A stretch of DNA of 64,000 nucleotides from Apostichopus japonicus (GCF_037975245.1 NC_092581.1:14597303-14661302), one strand, 5' to 3'; counted from the stretch's first letter, positions 25,401 through 37,462 are shown. Numbers and translations are program-made. Notes: a model not told the origin generated them from the letters alone.

Positions 25401-26665
25401 ACGTTACGATCGCAACGATGATTAACGTGATTAGCATGGCGGTGTGCTTTTGACTACGATCACAATTTAGTCAGCTTTTTTGAAGTTGTGTTTTGTCTGC
25501 CTCAGTCGAGCCAACTCAACATGTCGGATGTCTGCAATGAAAAGTCGGCAATGGACGTACTGTACAGTGTGCGTCAGTCCATGACGACTACTGCTCGGTG
25601 ACTAAACCAGTCACAGGGGGAAATAATTTGCATGTGACCTAAACCAGGAAACTGTACTCCTTCAGTGTGTGTTCCTCAGGCGCGTAGCGAGGATTTCGCC
25701 AAGGGAGGGGCAAACCTGTAGGCAAACAATCAGAGTCGTAGATTCAGCATTGAAAACTATTTAAGTACATAGCGCCACCATCGGTTGGCGCTAAGCGAAC
25801 AAGGAAATTTTGGCAGAAAATGCCTCCCAGATCCCTGGAAATGGCACTTCCCAGGCCTTGTAAGTTGCATCTAACCTTGAAATTAATATTGATATCATAA
25901 AAGCATACAAAAAAATATGCTCAAGGGGGGTGGGGCGATCACCCCCTTCGCCCCCCCCCCCCCCCCCCCTTGGCTACGCGCCTGGTGCTCCGCACTTGCT
26001 CAGTGTGCAGGAGTCAGTAGCAAGGTACGGCTGCTGGTCATGACGACTACAAAGAACTGAGTTAGTCATCTTCAGCCCTGCCCTGTGATAAGGAAGCTTT
26101 CAAAACTGAAACAATTTTATAACCAGATCTGTGATATGTGATGTTTCATTAAGTACCGTACACGATAAAGTGACTTCAACAAAACGGAGGGTTTTAATTG
26201 CATTAGTGAAAACTCATATATTTCACAGATTGTGGCACAATATTGTTACCCCTGGAAATCAAAGGAATAAATTTCAACATTTTATTTTATATTTTATTAC
26301 GTCTCAGCAATGGAAACAAACTGCTAGTATCAAGAATGAAGAGTTAGGACAGAATTTAACTTACAGTAAATGTTTGTTTTTTAGTTTGCTCTGTCGTATA
26401 ATTTTTATTCTGGGACGACGATGTTTTTAATGAAGGTTGAATTTTAACCCAATCTTACAGTGGCTTTTAAGAGCATTGAATACTTACGAGCCCAATGGAG
26501 GTATACCAGGTATCCGTTGGCTTTTCTGTACAGGGATTTACTGACTGGCCATAACAACAATGTGAAAACTTGAAGAATGTTAACTATAAGTCCAGAGATA
26601 ATAAAAACCACAAAGAAGTAGAGATGGGTAAGAATGGATTTCTTGACATAGTTCAATAGCGCCAT
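19161..26665 (-). CDS. 1-acyl-sn-glycerol-3-phosphate acyltransferase (AGPAT3/4 type), 8 exons
   Basis: Exons in transcript order: 26488-26665, 25093-25262, 24209-24370, 22588-22741, 22125-22227, 20892-20970, 19938-20151, 19161-19342. GT-AG introns join in phase to 1242 nt, 413 residues. The enzyme transfers an acyl group to lysophosphatidic acid to make phosphatidic acid, at ER/Golgi membranes. Motif I NHTFELD is at residues 95-101 (His96, Asp101 catalytic pair), motif III EGTRF at 176-180 and PRTKG near 206-210. An N-terminal membrane segment spans ~16-40 and two more lie at ~313-333 and ~336-355. The N-terminus and the LYQEK segment follow vertebrate AGPAT3/AGPAT4, which have 376-378 residues; the tail here is about 35 residues longer, Ser/Asn/Gly-rich and ending in KKDE. 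I cannot separate AGPAT3 from AGPAT4. The second intron-side exon contains the catalytic motif, so skipping it would abolish activity. Confidence 0.92.
19411..19456. repeat. (TA)n microsatellite in acyltransferase intron 7
   Basis: 46 bp of perfect AT dinucleotide, about 70 bases upstream (gene sense) of the last exon's acceptor at 19343-19345. Confidence 0.95.
21420..21905. repeat. 121-bp tandem repeat, ~4 units, in acyltransferase intron 5
   Basis: The phrase gctcctactgt recurs at 21468, 21589, 21710 and 21831, an exact 121-bp period. Each unit contains agatcggagcgcatatgtaa, a cacgtaa-type segment and agtgacagtatgaacaattt. Units differ by a few substitutions; the first and last are partial or diverged. 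It lies in the intron between exons 22125-22227 and 20892-20970. Confidence 0.9.
25677..25984. mobile_element. hAT-type MITE, family B, in acyltransferase intron 1 (308 bp)
   Basis: Termini CAGGCGCGTAGCGAGG and, read inward from the right, CAGGCGCGTAGCCAAG. The flanking octamers gtgttcct (25669-25676) and gtgctccg (25985-25992) agree at six of eight positions, a decayed target duplication. A central hairpin GCGCCACCATCGGTTGGCGC is at 25772-25791. The right end is a long poly-C run. The closest relative is at 47666-47948. Confidence 0.8.
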
Positions 26666-26806
26666 TTCAAAAGGGAAAATAAAGGAACCAAATTTTGCAT
26701 AGATATTTCGCAGCTGTCGTTGAAACCGTTCACCGTATTCACATGGATTTTAAAAGCAACCATCCATCCATGTCATCACCTTATCTGTAGGAGTCATCCA
26801 CCGATC
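26666..26806 (-). other. 5' UTR exon portion of acyltransferase gene
   Basis: On the minus strand an acceptor (cactttcag, ctg at 26807-26809 on +) precedes 26806, giving about 141 nt of leader before the ATG at 26665. The leader carries several upstream ATGs within a tggatggatgg-like run. The promoter exon further upstream was not located. Confidence 0.45.
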
Positions 26807-26809
26807 CTG

Positions 26810-29800
26810 AAAGTGATGAGATAAAGGGAAATGTAAAGGTCACTGAAATTTCCTGCTTCTGAACAGCTCATGAGACGTATCATTTTAATAGGAAGATTTC
26901 AATATCATTCTCACAACTGCAATCTAGTTTCTATTGTTCCGCTTAATTCAAGTTATATGTACTTTACTGACTAACATACATTGCAGCCTGTCAAATTTAA
27001 AATTAATTTCATTTTCATATTCACTCCAAATACTGTAAATACAGTAATTAACATAAAAATGTCCCAACAAAGAGTCAATAATGTATTGGGCTGCTGTAAT
27101 AGGTACGACATTTTCAGCCATTTGGCATGTGTTTAAAATCTAAAAGAACATCTCTAATTTATGACCTTTGACATTCAATCCTATGTCATTACTCGCAGAG
27201 GCTCCAAACAACGTACCCAGACATACTGTACACCTGCCAAGATTTAAGTCAATGAGGCACAGTATGTGACATCACTGACATATACATTTTTCCTAATACA
27301 CACATACACACCGAGACACTGAAATTTCTTTTAGACCCCTGTCCCAAAATTCCCCAAAAGTCCATTGTCAGGCTACCCTATATGGTCACAGGCTACCCTA
27401 TATGGTCACAGGCTACCCTACTGTATATGGTCACACTACTGTAATGCTCACTAACTCACAATTTTTCAGTTTGACAGTGTCTCAAAGAGATGTGAGGTGG
27501 GCAGGTGGCAGGGCAGCAAGTTTAGTACCATTTCAATGAAGTACACTACAATATCCAGTACAATACATTTATGGATGAAAGTCAAGGACTTCAATATTAA
27601 CCCTGGACATTTGAACTACTGTACCTCCATTAACTGTAACTGAATTATAAAATTGGTCGACCTACATTCTGTATGTTCAGATTCACTGTCAAAATTTATT
27701 TAATGCGGAAACAACACACAGAATGCACATGCGCAACGTTTTATAGTACAATCTTACACCACCGTAAACTACTGAGAATCGGGTCGAACAGTACAGCCAT
27801 CAAAGAGCTCTCCATTAGTCGTCACTATGGCGATGGAGGACTAATATCTAATGTAACATATCAAAGTGACATTGCAAAATGAATGCAACCGTTTAGATGC
27901 TGCAAGTTGATTTATGTTTAAGATATACGTCATAAAGGTTAACAGAGATTCTTTTCCCCTGCTCTCCTGCTAATAAGGAAGTTGGATTCTCTTTTTCCTT
28001 GATAATGAATGAAGACAATTTTACACGAAGAAGTAGAAAGTTAGAAGGACCAATGTACAAGCTGCATAATGACTATATAGCAACAAAGCTCTGCTTTCAT
28101 ACAGTCTGTATATGATAAAACAAAATTCATTTTCCAGGCGGATAATTTTTAAACAGTTTCGTTGCTTGTTCAATGGAGTGCCAGCCTGCCAGGAAGTAAT
28201 GGAAAAGATATAACTAAGCCCTTAAAAAAAAAAAAAAAAAATTGGAAGGGTGAGTTTTGAATCATTCAAACAATAATCTACAGAAGATCAGTTAATATTG
28301 AAAGATTTATATCTTTGTAAACAAAAGTATCATAAACCCTTTAAGTTGATTTGCAAAATGTCAACAGTGTTTTTCTTCATAAAACTGGAAATAGAACTGC
28401 AATATGAGCAATAACGGTGACTACAGTAGTTATCATATTATGGTTTAATAGTAAACACTCTATAGGAGCAATAACTTATTATCACAGGTTTTTATGCACA
28501 GGTCGCTTCATTAAACACCCAGCAAATATTCCTGTGCCTGAAGATAATTAATCACACACACACACACATATGAGAAATACAAATATTAGTAGTAACCAAT
28601 TTAGTTTTCTCTCCATAGAAATTCCAATGTTAACAGTACTGGCAGAGAGCCGCTGGTATGTACAGTTTGGGTATGTATAGTAAGTACTGTATGTACATAT
28701 GTATATATGTATGTGTACCAAATAAATTACCAACTTTATGAAATTACTGTACTGTACAGAAAGGTCATGCAAAATAGGGTATGTACACACTATGAAGTAC
28801 AATGTGCTAATATTATTTAATTTAAAATTTATATTATTAATAACCATAGTGTATATATAGTGTGTAAAGAGAAAGTCGTTACCACAGCAACCACCCTGTT
28901 AACCCACTTACTGTGGCACTAATTACTGTACATACAGTACAGTGCAGCAATGGACTTACTATAAATAGACCTTGCATGATTACTATGAAGCAAACAGATT
29001 GTTAATTGCACAACACAATAAATAAAATACTGTACAACAGGAACTAACCTGTAAAGCTCCCCCGCCCCCAACAACGGGAGACAGAGGCAATACCCACCGA
29101 CCCACCTCACCCTAGAAAATATTAACAAAGCAGTGATTTTTACACAGGCAAGGTGACAGCAGCACAGGTTGTATTTTCAACACCATCTAAGCAATGATTC
29201 TATACCTGCCTACTGAAGTACACTCATCCCTGATCCCTGAGAGACAAATTTCCTTATGGATGACATAAATTACTAGACAAAATATTAGTCTTGAAATATC
29301 ATACAGTAGAAGTTGAGTGCTTGTTATGTGCAGCTGTTCTGGTTATCAAGGTATTCAACTGTATAATATGTTACTGTATATCTCTGGTAGGCTCCTTTAA
29401 TGCTAATTTGATGATGCTACTGTTCAGTAGAGGGATTATCAGTGCACAGGCGGCCTTTAATGTTAATGTTAAGTTCTAATTATAGCCCATCCAAATCATG
29501 TTTACCATCATTCATTCATTTCTTTTGTAACCTGATATGAACAACAGAGCACATTTGGTTGACTTCCAACAACCCATTTGACATTGACATTTTTTAATGC
29601 ACTGTAAACGTGTTATTTGAGGCCATAAAAGTCATTAGGATTTCTCCTGAACATTGAGTTTTGTGTTGAATATGAGAAACTGACACAAGTGGTCTGTGTG
29701 TTAGACTACTGTATGTAGTCCAGCCATTTCCATTGATGAGCCTCAGATGTTTCGTGGGTCATTTCTCAAGACTTCAAAGTGAAAGATTGCTACAGTGTTT

Positions 29801-32155
29801 TCTAGCAGTCTACAAGTTCTACAACAAATATTAGACTTCATTTTGTTTCACCCTTTATTAAGTGACCTTCGATTATGTCACAATTTACCTTTCATCTAAG
29901 ATTTGGATGAATCAATAAATCATCTTGAAAAAGTTTTTGACATGTTTGGATAATGTTACTTGAACACCTTTGATGCAGATCATGCAACATTCTGCAAACA
30001 AAAGCAATTAACTGAATATTCATTAGGGACAATCAGCTCAATCAAGCAATAGGAAATGTTGACAGAACTTTGCTGACAATGTACAACAATTGTAACAGTA
30101 CCATGACATACCGTGTTTTCACATGTATTTTAATCTTTTCTTTCCTTATTGAAATTTTGATTACAAAGATGAAATTAACAGCCTGGTCAATAACACTACA
30201 GGTACGTCCCCACTGATATGGACCTGTAAGAACCGACAAAGTATTGATGGGGTACCAGATTGGAGAGTCCATTAAGACTTAAGAGCCATGGTCTTAATAA
30301 GGTGGCAAGAAGCAAATTAGTGATTGTCTTGGATAAAACGTTAGTACTGTTTTCCGCTTCACGATTTTTTGTCTAGAATGAGGACACTAAAGATCAATAT
30401 TTAATTAGCTGGTAGGTTTTAGAGAACTAGTCCTTCCTAAGTACCATTTTCCATTTGGGGACTTTTTTATTTGAGAATGCTATACTTCCTAACTTAAACA
30501 GCTTGAAGTCCTTATCGTATTATTTTAGAGGTTAAACTAAAAAAAGGTGTTTCTGCTAGAACTTTATAACATGAATCCTTCAGCAGTATACTCTTTTAGA
30601 TAGGAACAAGTGCTATAAATTTAACAATTGGAGGAATCCACAACCCCTCCCCCTCCCCCATCCCCCAACCCCTACCTCCTCTCATGCTTGCCTCATTCGG
30701 AGTTGCCAATCTGCAGTGTTTTATGCTTTTTTTCTAAGAAACTGAATCAGACAGTTATTTCAGCAAAGTTTCTCCACCACTCCTACAGTACAGTACAATC
30801 TGTACCATTAATAGTACTTACCAAAGTCCTGCCTATCAGTACAATTGTGGTTAAAGCTGCTGATAAAGTTTGCACGTTTGAGCTACTGTACATTATCTTC
30901 AAGGAGTAAAAACTACTTTTTGATGTAAGTACAGATAAAGTTATATACAAAGTTAATCAGTGGTTAGCTAGTAGTGCTACAAAAGTAGATACAAAGGATA
31001 GTATTAGTTAGATTAAAAGTATTAAGCTGTGTGATGAAGACCTCTTACAAAAACTTTTTGGGAAGATATCAGGTTGTTACTGCAACACGGTGGCCAAAGG
31101 TGACTGAAGGCTTGTATGTTTATATACTGTATATATGTAAACAGCAACCTCTGTCTTGTTGTACTTGGCTTGCAGACAACAGTACAGCTAATCCAGATAT
31201 AATAGGGAATATTACAAAGTGACCTCCTGATGCCATACAATGTATTAATATCATTTGCTCACAATGGCTCTATCAGACTTCTCCTGTCTTGATGGAATAT
31301 AGATCAGAAACATTTTGACAAGCCTGACTGTTTGGCTGTTAGGTCCACCGAGTTCTTCCCGGACCCCTTACTGACCCCTCTGCACTTTTCAAAGGCCCCC
31401 TAATCCTAAGCTTGACTAGTTTTACAAAACAAACTGACCAAAGGTGGCTCCATTGTAAACACCAGTGTACTGGCATTCCAGATTATTCTCAATTAACTTC
31501 TCTCTTGTAGTACTGTGTTCATGAATATATGCACAGTGGTCTATCTTTACAGAACAAGCTGGCCAACCATACAGCATTATCTTACTAACTGTAATCTCTA
31601 GATTTCTGGCCTGTTTTAACAGTATCACAGATCATATTATTTCTGGCATTCCCTAAGTTTCACCCTGCGCAATGCTAGGCGTTTCAAGTTAAAGCTTTAT
31701 TTTGCATTGCATTTCTCACAGTCTACATGTACTGTTGCTGCCATGCAGATTATAGTATGGAATATATTTAATGTATTCTATACAGGTAAGCTCCTTTAAA
31801 ACTCTTATAAGTTGTAACCTAAAGATTCATACCAGATCTATTCCTCAGATTCTAAATGCATTCCTGAATTGTAGTGTATTCCCGACAGTCTTTTCCCAAT
31901 CAATTGTAAAATAACAAATTTAATTATATCTTTAAATAACATACATCTAATCCTTCCAGAACAATGAGACTTTTAGCCACAGGTGTGGTAGACTGTGATA
32001 CATTTAGTAGTTTGAAACCGAAACAAAGATCTAAATCTCACATGTGTACGTTTATTTCCACAAGCGTTTCTTCTCGTCTGTGGTTATGTAACATAACTTA
32101 CAAAACCATGGAATGCCTACAAGGACAATATTCTACATAGACCATCAAGCTTTCT
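26810..32155. other. Upstream intergenic or first-intron region, no exon seen
   Basis: AT-rich, with many tactgta-type phrases. No coding exon recognised. It may include the first intron of the acyltransferase gene. A three-unit 20-bp minisatellite (aggctaccctatatggtcac) lies at 27370-27436. Confidence 0.4.
27370..27436. repeat. 20-bp minisatellite, ~3 units
   Basis: The unit aggctaccctatatggtcac is repeated; the third copy has a small insertion (ctgta). Too short for wider inference. Confidence 0.85.
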
Positions 32156-32372
32156 AATAATAATAATAATAATGATAATAATAAATGATCTTATAACGCG
32201 CTAAAATCTATGAAGTATTCAATAGCGCTGTACAACCCAAATAGAACGCCAACTTGAAAAAATGAGTCTTCAAGCAAGACTTGAACTGACTGAGAGTGGG
32301 AGAACTCTGCACAGACATGGGCAGATTATTCCAGAGCTTTCTAGGAAATTTCTGTCTTCAGTTGTGAAAGTG
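32156..32372 (-). mobile_element. 3' end of an L2-clade LINE (ORF2 C-terminus and tail)
   Basis: Read on the minus strand, a frame near 32361-32230 gives RQKFPRKLWNNLPMSVQSS and then LSQFKSCLKTHFFKLAF. The LWN-LP and FK--LKTHFF pattern is typical of the reverse-transcriptase C-terminus of L2/CR1-group LINEs. It is followed by tgtacagcgctattga, an agcgcg segment and an (ATT)n tail at 32156-32186. The rest of the element is missing and a stop lies just upstream in the same frame, so it is a dead 5'-truncated copy. Confidence 0.7.
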
Positions 32373-32399
32373 CTAATTAATAGAACAGTTTGGATGTGT

Positions 32400-34253
32400 T
32401 GTGATTCTATCAACCACATACAGGGAATCTCTACTATAACATAACAATTCCACATACTCCAATTTTAAGAAATTACAAGTTAGCATGGTGGTGGGGTAAT
32501 TTATCGTGCTCTTAATTAACTCAAATGTCACTTAAAATCATATGCATTTATCTTTGATGCCATAGGTGACCAAAGTGTGTAAAATGAAACTGCAGGAAAA
32601 GTACATTGTAATTTTATTGTTTTGGAAAATTGAGAAAAAAACAGTTCTCTTACAGTACAAGAGCCCATAACAGAAATGTTGTTGAACATACAGTATGCTG
32701 ACAAAAAATCACAAAATTCTCAATAAGACAACACTGGCAATGTAAAATTTTGAAATATTTCTGCATAAATAGTAGAACCCCTTCCCACACTGATAACTAT
32801 TGGGAAAAATCGTTGAGGTATTTTGGATAAGAGTAGACAAAATCAGACCATTTTATATTTCTTAGGCTCTGCAAAGTTGGAACTTTTGGCACAGTAAAGA
32901 AAATCATGCATAGACTACAAACAGTACTGTATGCACATGTATGCAAATGTTTAAACAGGTAAATTAAGCCCTGTGCAATGGTAAACTTTTCAACATGCCC
33001 GCAATAATCGCGTAAGCCTTCCTTAGATTCTATACAGCAGTATAACACAGATGAACTGTGCTTAAATTTACTCGTGTACAAATATTACGTACAGTGAGAA
33101 GAATATGCTGGTTTCATGCTGGATTTGAACGATGGAATTCAATGTGTCACCAAATGGTTTTCATAATAAGTCCCGTCAAAGCTTTTGTCTCTCAATACTA
33201 TGAACGGATATTTCCAACAAAACAAAAAGAAGACACAACATAGAATAATGAACAAAGGAATGTAAAAAACACCCGCACTAAATTCAAACACATAAGATGG
33301 TGGAAGTTTCGATTTCCGACCATACTTTCTCCAAGGCATTATCTGCTTGCTACCTAGGTTCAACCCTTTTGATTTTAGTTTCCTGTACATCTATTTTCTT
33401 GTAAAGTTTATCACTAAACATAACTCACTGCAGCAGAGACCACATTCCTTTGTATTTGCGCAGACTGCCAGGAATTTAATCCTGACTATTTGTTGATTAC
33501 CCAATGCCGTATATTGTGCTTTTCAATCTCCTCCAGACAAAACATTATTGAAAAAAAATAAAGTTGCTCATGTATTTAATATTGAGTTCCATAATATGAA
33601 GGTTTAATACTCCTCTGTAAAAGAAAGGAACTGCATAGTATTGGTATTTGAGGCATTTAATTAACCACTCCTTCATGGCTGGAAACAATTCAACAACTGC
33701 ATAGCCTAGCCATGGGGCCTACCTACCTAGTAGTACTTGTAGGTCTGTTAATTCAGGGTTATTTGGGTACACATTTCAGTCTTATATTCATGAACTTCTA
33801 TACATGAAGATAAGAACTATGTTGAAAAATAAACAGTAGGAGCTAGGTAGTCAGGAGCACAGCAGTACACTGAAAACTAAAGCCTAAGTTGAAGGTCAAA
33901 CTTACCAACACTGACTGTTTGTGTTAGGCGATTGCTGCTGGAGTAGGCCTATGTTGAACTAGGGCCTAGGCCTATGTAGTATGTTTGTGATCAATACCAA
34001 TCAATATCAATATTTCAGTTAAACGATACGTTCACGAACAAACACTATGTGATTACCTGAAATTTGATTTCATCCAAAGTTGAGACTATCTCAGAATAAC
34101 ATTTACAAGCTAATACTCGTTAATAATCAGCAATAAATCATCCGATCACATGTTCGTCGTAGCCTGTACGTGTACTAAATAAACTAGTCTTTCGCAGTAC
34201 ATGTCGTCTCCATTCACGTAAGTATAGTAAGAGTTGCGTAATCAAATGATAAC
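32400..34253. other. Intergenic, no gene seen
   Basis: AT-rich with no convincing exon, RNA gene or intact repeat. Confidence 0.35.
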
Positions 34254-34382
34254 CAACGAGGTAAATGAATCTGGAGAAACTATCACACAGTAAATACGCG
34301 CGTACGCGCGTACCATGTATGGAGGATCATGTGATGTGTTCCAGGGTGGTACTAATATACTACTCTCCCTACCAACCTTAAG

Positions 34383-34835
34383 CTATTCCAGGATTCATCA
34401 CAGGATTCATCCCAGGATTCATCACAGGATTCATCCCAGCATTCATCACAGGATTCATCCCAGGATTCTGAAGCTATCACAGGATTCATCCCAGGATTCA
34501 GATTCAGAATCCTGGGATGAATCTGAATCCTGGGATGAATCTGAATCCTGGGATGAATCCTGTGATAGCTTCAGAATCCTGTGATGAATCCTGGGATGAA
34601 TCTGAATCCTGTGATGAATCCTTGGATGAATCTGAATCCTGGGATGAATCCTGTGATAGCTTCAGAATCCTGGGATGAATCCTGTGATGAATCCTGGGAT
34701 GAATCTGAATCCTGGGATGAATCCTGTGATAGCTTCAGAATCCTGTGATGAAACCTGGGATGAATCCTGGGATGAATCCTGTGATGAATCCTGGGATGAA
34801 TCTGAATCCTGGGATGAATCCTGTGATAGCTTCAG
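34383..34835. repeat. Palindromic array of ggattcatccc / gggatgaatcc units
   Basis: About 450 bp of 10-22 bp units. Units read as ggattcatc(c/a)ca up to about 34502, then switch to the complementary orientation (gggatgaatctgaatcc and similar) to 34835. Such an array can fold into a long hairpin. It yields repetitive open frames on both strands (ESWDES-like and SQDS-like), which I treat as by-products. Confidence 0.85.
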
Positions 34836-35129
34836 GTTGGTATGGTTCCATGGAGAATTCCGTGGTTGCACTGAACTAAACATTTCCCCACATTTCCCAT
34901 TTCTACATTCACTTATAGCGTGTAGTTATAACGTTAGGCCATATGAGACAAAGCTTGCCCCTAGAGCTGTATTAATAAGTAAGATTATGTAGAAAGCCTG
35001 CCTTCATTCAAGAGAATAAGGTTGAACGTTAGCATATTAGCACTATTTCGTAGGCCTGAAGTACCAGTACCTTCTTATGCCGTTAGTTCCCATGTCCGAA
35101 CCGACCAATCTTTCACGAAGTCACTATCA

Positions 35130-35369
35130 GGCGGAGTGTATAGCCTAGTGGTTAACGCCGGCGTCTCCCAGTCATGAGATCCCCGGTTCGATTCCCCGCC
35201 GACAGCAATGTGTGTCGTCTGGCAAGGGTGTTGTTCAATAACAACTTCCTGACATGGACGTTAAATGGATGTGTGCCGAGAGATTGGCTTCGGTCAGCTT
35301 GCGAGTCTACAAGCCTCCATGGCTTCTTTCGCGAGTTCCTGCTTGCGGGAAGATCACATATACATACAT
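35130..35369 (+). mobile_element. tRNA-derived SINE, copy 1
   Basis: The head has an RNA polymerase III A-box (tagcctagtggttaacg, 35141-35157) and B-box (ggttcgattcc, 35184-35194). The body contains cttcggtcagcttgcgag and ttcgcgagttcctgcttgcg, ending in a (CATA)n tail. Heptamers actatca at 35123-35129 and 35370-35376 look like the target duplication. The T-stem does not pair properly, so this is a SINE and not a working tRNA. A second copy is at 44468-44711. Confidence 0.8.
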
Positions 35370-35501
35370 ACTATCACTGTTCTCGAACTGCTACAGAGAA
35401 ATATCAGTATAGTACCACCCTGGAACACATCACATGACCCTCCATACATGGTACGCGCGCACCCAATTGACATGAATCCTCCAGAATCATTTACCTCGTT
35501 G

Positions 35502-36162
35502 ATGATAGCATAGGTCGATGATTATTCGGAGGGGTATACCAGCCATGCAAAAACGTTCGTTGATCCCCCAAAGTATTCTGCTTTTAGGTATTTATTGTTT
35601 TCATTATTTCGATCTTTAACTACAAAGGGATAATGGATTCGAAAGAAACTTGGTTTACAATTTCTTGGTCGTCTTATTGATCTTTCTTATCTTTTACCGA
35701 ATGTCGATTAAATTCGCTTCCGTCATCTCGATCAGTTGCTTTCTGGGCATCATGCCTCGAAATCACATGGAAATTCGAACAACCAACTAGTTACACAATA
35801 TATACAGCTAACTTCATGTCAGAGAAAAGTCGAAAATTTACATGTTTGGTGACAATGAGTGAACTTCAGTCCGAGAATGCAAAAACTTCTCTCTTACTGA
35901 GATTACTGATGTGCAGTGGGACATGTAACTTTGATTTGAGGGCCTTTACCACACAATCACATCAGAAATTCCCTACAAGATGGTCCCTCAGCAAATGAAT
36001 GGATGTTTTTCAACAAAAGAGTTCGTATAAATTACCGTACGATTTTTTGTTAACTTTTCAACAAAGGGGCACTTTCTAATTATATTTTTCATTTACATTT
36101 CTCAATACTGAAAGGCGGCACTTTTAATATTAAAATGGAAAGAACACTTTTCATTTAAGACT
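35502..36162. other. Intergenic, no gene seen
   Basis: AT-rich. An open frame at 35816-35998 (60 codons) shows no recognisable motif or splice context. Confidence 0.35.
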
Positions 36163-36170
36163 TCTAGGGC

Positions 36171-37462
36171 CAGTGGCGTCGCCAAGGGGGGGCCAGGGGG
36201 GGCACGTGCCCCCCCTGGAAAACCTAGTGCCCCCCCCCGGGTGCCCCCCCATCTGAGATTTGGGTTGGTAAAAAAATATATATATATTTTGTTATATTCA
36301 ACTCCCATCATCTGAGTTGGTTTTTCATAAGGACAAAGAAGCACAGTAATTCGTATTTTCTTCAAATGAGTTGCGAAAAAATTAACAAGTTTATCCTTGA
36401 ACGTCGGGTATCGAAGTCGTAACCCGCGCCATCACAACAGGTGTCGATATTTACATTGAATGTGTCAGTGCTCACGCCATACCAGCGGATATACAAGTCC
36501 GCTTCGCGAGCTACATGACTGTGAGAAGGGAGGGTACTGCAATATGTTGCCTTGGTCTGAGGTTGACAGGTTAGGAGCTGACGAAATGTGAGAATGTGAG
36601 GGTCCGCAGGCACCATACTTGCCTATATTTGTGGACCCATATATTAATCCTGTTGTGTAAGGGGTGCAGAGGTCATTTGAGGTCAGATGCTTGTAGGAAC
36701 AAATGGCGAATGTTCACACCTGCATACTGAGCCATACTCGATGTGTGATCAAACTTTGGATTGCATGGTGAGATCCCTGATAGGAGCCAATAACGATGCT
36801 GGAACCTGTTACATCTTAATAGATAATGGGCGAAAACGAGAAGGTCAAGAAAGGATTCGGGGTCATGCACACATTAATTCAACAAATGTAGCTTCTATTG
36901 ATAGGGTTAGGCATAATATCGACAGCATGTGGTTCATATCCTCCGCAAAATTCTGCGCCTTGTTAAAATCATTACCTCAAAAAGAGCAATTTCTGGAGAT
37001 ATCTTCAGATCGAATTTAGCATCAAATGTGGCAGCATTTTGCATCTAGCCCATCCTCCGTATGCGAAAATTTTCCAAAGGGGAGGGGGGCAGTGGCGGCG
37101 GAACCGGGGGGGCTTGGGCGCTTGCAATCTGAGAAATTGCAGGCTTGAGACCCATATTTTAGGGCTAGGTATTCGCAGCATAAAACACTCGGGAAGTGCC
37201 GTTTCCGGCCATCTGGGGGTTTGAAAAACCCAAAATTTTCTTGTACGCTCCGCGCCAACCGATGGTGGCGCTCCGCTTAGATAGTCTCTACACATTAGTC
37301 CCCCCCCCCCAATAATTTTCCCGTTCCGCCGCGCCTGGAGGGCACCCCCTCCCCTTAGACCCCTCCCCAGGACGTTGATCCGTATCCACCTAAGTGCCCC
37401 CCCATCAAATGCTGGTGCCCCCCCTGTGCCCCCCCAGACTGAAAAGTCTGGTGACGCCACTG
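36171..37462. mobile_element. 1292-bp hAT element with perfect 8-bp target duplication
   Basis: Termini CAGTGGCGTCGCCA and, read inward from the right, CAGTGGCGTCACCA. Target duplication tctagggc is perfect at 36163-36170 and 37463-37470. Subterminal G/C runs form palindromes (for example ggggggcacgtgcccccc near 36196). About 700 bp of ordinary-composition DNA lies inside (36300-37019), with open frames of 84 and 65 codons on the minus strand and 110 on the plus strand; none resembles a hAT transposase as far as I can tell. It is therefore non-autonomous, possibly carrying captured sequence. A related MITE is nested at 37090-37337. Confidence 0.9.
37090..37337 (-). mobile_element. Nested hAT-type MITE, family B relative (248 bp)
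   Basis: Termini CAGTGGCGGCGGAACC and, read inward from the right, CAGGCGCGGCGGAACGG. Flanks gagggggg (37082-37089) and gagggcac (37338-37345) match at five of eight positions. Read on the minus strand, its core (aagcggagcgccaccat, then ttggcgcggagcgtacaag) matches the family B copies at 25677 and 47666, including the hairpin at 37252-37271. It is inserted in the larger hAT element. Confidence 0.7.

Larger units (their letters stand above)
34254..35501. mobile_element. Fold-back DNA element with long inverted arms (~1.25 kb)
   Basis: The left arm (34254-34353) and the right arm (35412-35501, inverted) share caacgaggtaaatga, gcgcgtaccatgtatggagg and catgtgatgtgttccagggt in the same order. A second, inner inverted pair brackets the repeat core: taccaacctTaagctat at ~34370-34385 and its complement at ~34828-34845. 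The centre is a two-orientation array of ggattcatccc units. A tRNA-derived SINE is inserted at 35130-35369. No transposase and no clear target duplication were found. Related arm sequences occur at 50229 and 51057. Confidence 0.65.

Noticed and set aside
34315-34992. Acidic ESWDES-like and SQDS-like repeat proteins
   Set aside because: They are readings of the palindromic ggattcatccc array inside a fold-back element, with no splice or start context.
35130-35205. A functional tRNA gene
   Set aside because: A- and B-boxes are present but the T-stem does not pair and a SINE body and tail follow; a sister copy exists.
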